Source: an uncultured Collinsella sp.
GTDB taxonomy: Bacteria; Actinomycetota; Coriobacteriia; Coriobacteriales; Coriobacteriaceae
DNA length: 7,495 nt
Assembly (NCBI GenBank): GCA_900551635.1
Contig: URWQ01000064.1
Span: 1 to 7,495, forward strand
Direction of reading: 5' to 3'
Part shown: positions 4,363 to 7,495 of the stretch, piece after piece
Layout of the letters: each line of letters begins with the position of its first letter
Position numbering within the stretch: position 1 is the first letter of the stretch
Translations under genes and position numbers: made by a program
The notes under the pieces: model-generated
The model's database searches: none
Told to the model about the DNA's origin: nothing
The model's input: only the letters and a program-made list of their open reading frames with translations

Positions 4363-6121
4363 AACCCTCATGGGCAGCATCCGCGACTATATGAAAGTCG
4401 CTGTTGCCACGCCATTGCTCGTGCTTGGCGAGGTGCTCTGCGAGATGCTGATTCCATTTATCACCGCCAACCTGATCGACGCCATCAAAGACGGCGCCAC
4501 CGTAGCCGAGATGCTTCCCACCGCGGGCTTTTTGGTGCTCATCGCGCTGACGTCGCTTGCTTTTGGTGCCGCCGCCGGCGTCACCTGCAGCCATGCGAGC
4601 TGCGGCTTCGCCAAGAACCTGCGTCACGACCTGTTCTACAAGATCCAGACGTTCAGCTTTGCCAACATCGATGAGTTCTCGAGCTCCTCGCTCGTCACGC
4701 GCCTGACCACCGATATCAACAACGTGCAGCAGGCCTTTATGATGATCATCCGTATCGCCGTGCGCGCGCCGCTGGTATTGATCTTCGCCTTTACCATGGC
4801 GTTTATCATGGGCGGCAGCGTTGCCATGGTCTACCTGGTCATCATTCCGCTGCTGGGCTTTGGGCTGTTCTTTATCATCTTTAAGGTGCGCCCCATCTTC
4901 TCGCGCGTGTTCCACAAGTACGATGCCCTTAACGAGTCCGTCGAGGAAAACGTCACCGGCATGCGCGTGGTTAAGAGCTACGTGCGCGAAGACTTTGAGA
5001 AGGAGAAATTCGCGACCGCCGCACGCGACGTCCAGATGGACTTCACCCGCGCCGAGAAGCTGCTCGCCTTTAACAACCCCATGATGAACATCTGCGTCAA
5101 CGGCGCGTTTGTCGTCATCATCTACCTGGGATCCAAGCTCATCATCACGAGCCAGGGCACGCTGTTCGACGTGGGCCAGCTCTCCTCGATCTTTACCTAT
5201 GGCTTCGCGATCCTCATGAGCCTGATGCAGCTGTCGATGATCTTTGTCATGGTGACCATGGCCGACGAATCGGCGCACCGCATTACCGAGGTGCTGGCCG
5301 CCGAGCCCACGATCGCCGATCCCGCCGAGCCCGTGCTCGAGGTTGCCGACGGTTCCATCGACTTTGACCACGTGAGCTTTAAGTATTCCGCGCATGCAAA
5401 GCGCCAGGCGCTCGACGATATCGACCTGCACATTAAGAGCGGCGAAACCATCGGCATCATCGGCGGTACCGGCTCGGCCAAGTCCACGCTCGTTAACCTC
5501 ATCGCCCGCCTGTACGACGCCACCGAGGGCACCGTGCGCGTGGGCGGCATGGACGTGCGCGACTACGACTTGGACGCCCTGCGCCACCAGGTGGCCATGG
5601 TGCTGCAGAAAAACGTACTGTTTAGCGGCACCATTGCCGAAAACCTGCGCTGGGGCAATAAGGATGCCACCGATGCCGAGATCGAGGAGGCATGCAAGCA
5701 GGCCTGCGCCGATGAATTTATTGATCGCTTCCCCGATAAATACAACACCCACATTGACCAGGGCGGCACTAACGTTTCCGGCGGCCAGAAGCAGCGCCTT
5801 TGCATTGCCCGTGCTCTGCTGAAAAAGCCCCGCATCCTGATTCTGGACGACTCTACCTCCGCTGTGGATACCGGCACCGATGCCAAGATCCGCAAGAGCT
5901 TTGCCGAAAAGATTCCCGGCACCACGGTGTTCATCATTGCCCAGCGTATTTCCAGCGTGGAAAACGCCGACCATGTGATCGTGCTGGATAACGGCAGGAT
6001 CAGTGGTTACGGTACCCCGGCCGAAATGCTGGCCACCAACCCCATCTATCAGGAAGTTTATAACAGCCAGACCAAAGGCTCCGGCGACTTTGACGAAAAG
6101 GGAGGCGATAACAATGGCTGA
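4355..6121 (+). CDS. ABC exporter half-transporter, first subunit (TM287-like, degenerate ATPase site)
   Basis: A 588-residue permease-ATPase fusion. The membrane domain (about 14-310) has six likely helices, near 14-36, 55-76, 130-152, 156-178, 243-262 and 276-300. The nucleotide-binding domain has A-loop Tyr344, Walker A 'GGTGSAKS' (370-377, Ala375 where Gly is usual), Q-loop Gln418, signature 'VSGGQ' (474-478), Walker B 'ILILDD' (494-499) with Asp499 instead of the catalytic Glu, D-loop 'SAVD' and Gln530 in place of the switch His ('IIAQRI'). Asp and Gln at these two positions are the known features of the degenerate site in heterodimeric exporters such as TM287/288; the intact signature serves the partner's active site. 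The start has GGAGG 6 nt upstream. The gene overlaps marR and the next ABC gene by 8 nt each. Codon use changes near 5640: before it CTC and TCG are common, after it both are absent. Export of drugs or lipids is plausible; substrate unknown. Confidence 0.93.
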   Translation: MIKTLMGSIRDYMKVAVATPLLVLGEVLCEMLIPFITANLIDAIKDGATVAEMLPTAGFLVLIALTSLAFGAAAGVTCSHASCGFAKNLRHDLFYKIQTFSFANIDEFSSSSLVTRLTTDINNVQQAFMMIIRIAVRAPLVLIFAFTMAFIMGGSVAMVYLVIIPLLGFGLFFIIFKVRPIFSRVFHKYDALNESVEENVTGMRVVKSYVREDFEKEKFATAARDVQMDFTRAEKLLAFNNPMMNICVNGAFVVIIYLGSKLIITSQGTLFDVGQLSSIFTYGFAILMSLMQLSMIFVMVTMADESAHRITEVLAAEPTIADPAEPVLEVADGSIDFDHVSFKYSAHAKRQALDDIDLHIKSGETIGIIGGTGSAKSTLVNLIARLYDATEGTVRVGGMDVRDYDLDALRHQVAMVLQKNVLFSGTIAENLRWGNKDATDAEIEEACKQACADEFIDRFPDKYNTHIDQGGTNVSGGQKQRLCIARALLKKPRILILDDSTSAVDTGTDAKIRKSFAEKIPGTTVFIIAQRISSVENADHVIVLDNGRISGYGTPAEMLATNPIYQEVYNSQTKGSGDFDEKGGDNNG

Positions 6122-7495
6122 GCAGAAAGCAAAAGTGGTTAAGGTTGGCCGCGGTGGCCCCCGCGGCCCGCGCCCCAAAGTCCAGAACCCCGGCAAGATC
6201 TTCATGCGCATCCTGCGCTATGTGATGGAATGCTACCGCATTCAGGTCGTTGCGGTCGTCATCTGCATTTTTGTCAGCGTGTTTGCCAACGTGCAGGGCA
6301 CTTTGTTCATGCAGACCTTGATCGATGGCTACATCCTGCCCCTGCTGAAAGAGCAGAGCAGTGATTTTTCCGGCCTGGCCCATGCCATCGCCCGCACGGC
6401 AGGCTTTTACGGCATCGGCATTGTTGCCGCCTTTGCCCAGGCCCGTATGATGGCTTACGTTACCCAGGGCACCCTGAAGCGCCTGCGCGATGAAATGTTT
6501 ACCCATATGCAGACGCTGCCCATCAAATACTTTGACCGCAACGCCCACGGCGATATCATGTCGCTGTATACCAACGATATTGATACCCTGCGCCAGATGA
6601 TCAGCCAGAGCATGCCGCAGCTGCTGAACAGCGCTATTACCGTTGTCAGCGTGCTGGTTTCCATGGTTGTACTCAGCGTGCCGCTGACGGTGCTCACCCT
6701 GGTCATGGTCGGGATTATGCTGCTGGTCACCAAGTATCTTACCACCAACTCTTCCAAGTACTTTGTTTCCCAGCAGCGTGATATTGGTGCGGTGAACGGC
6801 TACATTGAAGAGATGATGAACGGCCAGAAGGTCGTCAAGGTGTTCTGCCACGAGGAAGAAGCCATTGAGCAGTTTGATAAGCTCAATGACCAGCTGTTTG
6901 AAAGCGCGGATAAGGCCAACCGTTACTCCAACCTCGGCGGTCCGGCTAACACCCAGCTGGGCAACCTTTCCTATGTGTTCTGCGCCATGATCGGCGGTGC
7001 GCTGGCTCTGTCTGGCATGACAGGCCTGACCCTGGGCAAGCTGGCCAGCTTTTTGACCTTCAACCGCACCCTGAACATGCCCATCAGCCAGATCTCCATG
7101 CAGTTCAACGCCATCATCATGGCTCTGGCCGGCGGCCAGCGTATCTTTGACCTGCTGGACGAAAAGCCGGAAGTGGACGAGGGCAAGGTCATGCTGGTCA
7201 ACGCCAAACGCCTGCCGGATGATTCTGTGACCGAAACCAAGGAGCGCACCAACCTGTGGGCCTGGAAGCGTGTGAACGCCGATGGCAGCGCAGACTACCG
7301 TGAACTGAAGGGAGATATCGTCTTTAAGGATGTAGACTTTGGCTATGATCCGGGCAAGATCGTCCTGCATGATATCAACCTGTATGGCCGTCCGGGCCAG
7401 AAGATCGCCTTCGTCGGTTCCACCGGCGCAGGCAAAACCACGATTACCAACCTCATCAACCGCTTTTATGATATCACCTCCGGCACCATCACCTA
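6114..7495 (+). CDS. ABC exporter half-transporter, second subunit (TM288-like), 3' truncated by window
   Basis: The ATG overlaps the previous stop by 8 nt and has GGAGG (6101-6105) 8 nt upstream. I read 460 codons in frame to the window edge with no stop; the family is about 600-630 residues. It opens with a basic Gly/Arg/Pro-rich tail (8-28, 'VKVGRGGPRGPRPKVQNPGK'), followed by six likely helices (near 43-65, 95-117, 171-190, 191-208, 281-303, 306-325). A linker of about 45 residues (355-400, containing 'LWAWKRV') precedes the nucleotide-binding domain, as in the YfiC-like partner subunits of Firmicutes. A-loop Tyr411 and a canonical Walker A 'GSTGAGKT' (435-442) are visible; signature, Walker B and switch His lie beyond the window. 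It should supply the working catalytic site of the heterodimer. Leucine is nearly always CTG (CTC about 5 times, TCG once), unlike marR and the first two thirds of the preceding gene. Confidence 0.92.
   Translation, partial: MAEQKAKVVKVGRGGPRGPRPKVQNPGKIFMRILRYVMECYRIQVVAVVICIFVSVFANVQGTLFMQTLIDGYILPLLKEQSSDFSGLAHAIARTAGFYGIGIVAAFAQARMMAYVTQGTLKRLRDEMFTHMQTLPIKYFDRNAHGDIMSLYTNDIDTLRQMISQSMPQLLNSAITVVSVLVSMVVLSVPLTVLTLVMVGIMLLVTKYLTTNSSKYFVSQQRDIGAVNGYIEEMMNGQKVVKVFCHEEEAIEQFDKLNDQLFESADKANRYSNLGGPANTQLGNLSYVFCAMIGGALALSGMTGLTLGKLASFLTFNRTLNMPISQISMQFNAIIMALAGGQRIFDLLDEKPEVDEGKVMLVNAKRLPDDSVTETKERTNLWAWKRVNADGSADYRELKGDIVFKDVDFGYDPGKIVLHDINLYGRPGQKIAFVGSTGAGKTTITNLINRFYDITSGTIT

Noticed and set aside
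4286..6211. 641-codon open frame on the - strand
   Set aside because: It is antisense to the first ABC gene, whose motifs are unmistakable. Its His/Gly/Asp-rich, low-complexity translation is typical of the reverse frame of GC-rich coding DNA.
6000..7370. 456-codon open frame on the - strand
   Set aside because: It is antisense to the second ABC half-transporter, which reads through to the window edge with a clear Walker A. The translation has no recognisable domain.
1..7495. CRISPR array, tRNA, rRNA, transposase or phage genes
   Set aside because: No regularly spaced direct repeats, cloverleaf, rRNA-like segment or recombinase motif was seen on either strand.

Overview
The window is high-GC, densely coded bacterial DNA. 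Codon use (many GCC, CTC, ATC, GAG), the gene families and AT-rich promoters in a GC-rich background suggest an actinobacterium of the Coriobacteriia, probably Collinsella-like. That assignment comes from memory of the families, not from a search.

Left part (1-1275): the 3' end of a degV/fakB-type gene on the + strand runs convergently into a complete type II toxin-antitoxin pair on the - strand, a RelB/DinJ-like antitoxin followed after 2 nt by a YafQ-like mRNA-interferase toxin. A perfect 17-bp-arm palindrome lies just upstream of the antitoxin. It fits an autoregulatory operator and may also terminate the next gene.

Middle part (1305-3413, - strand): tgt (tRNA-guanine transglycosylase) is followed by a LOG-family nucleoside-monophosphate phosphoribohydrolase-like gene. 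Between them is a GC-rich hairpin with a U-rich tail, plus about 150 nt with no gene (2125-2273).

Intergenic region 3414-3855 (442 nt): it separates the divergent tgt and marR genes and is unusually structured. It holds a tgt promoter (perfect -10), a 12-bp perfect hairpin, a 99-nt nearly full-length inverted repeat flanked by 5-bp direct repeats, a third hairpin, and a strong promoter with an operator-like inverted repeat before marR.

Right part (3856-7495, + strand): a three-gene operon of a MarR-type repressor and two ABC half-transporters, with an 8-nt overlap at each junction. Together the half-transporters resemble a heterodimeric exporter of the TM287/288 type. The first has a degenerate ATPase site; the second runs off the window just after its Walker A motif. 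Codon use changes abruptly inside the first ABC gene near 5640, which suggests a mosaic (recombined) operon or, less interestingly, a chimeric assembly.

No wholly new multi-gene system was recognised. The best leads are the mosaic exporter, the 99-nt inverted-repeat element and the perfect palindrome at the toxin-antitoxin promoter.
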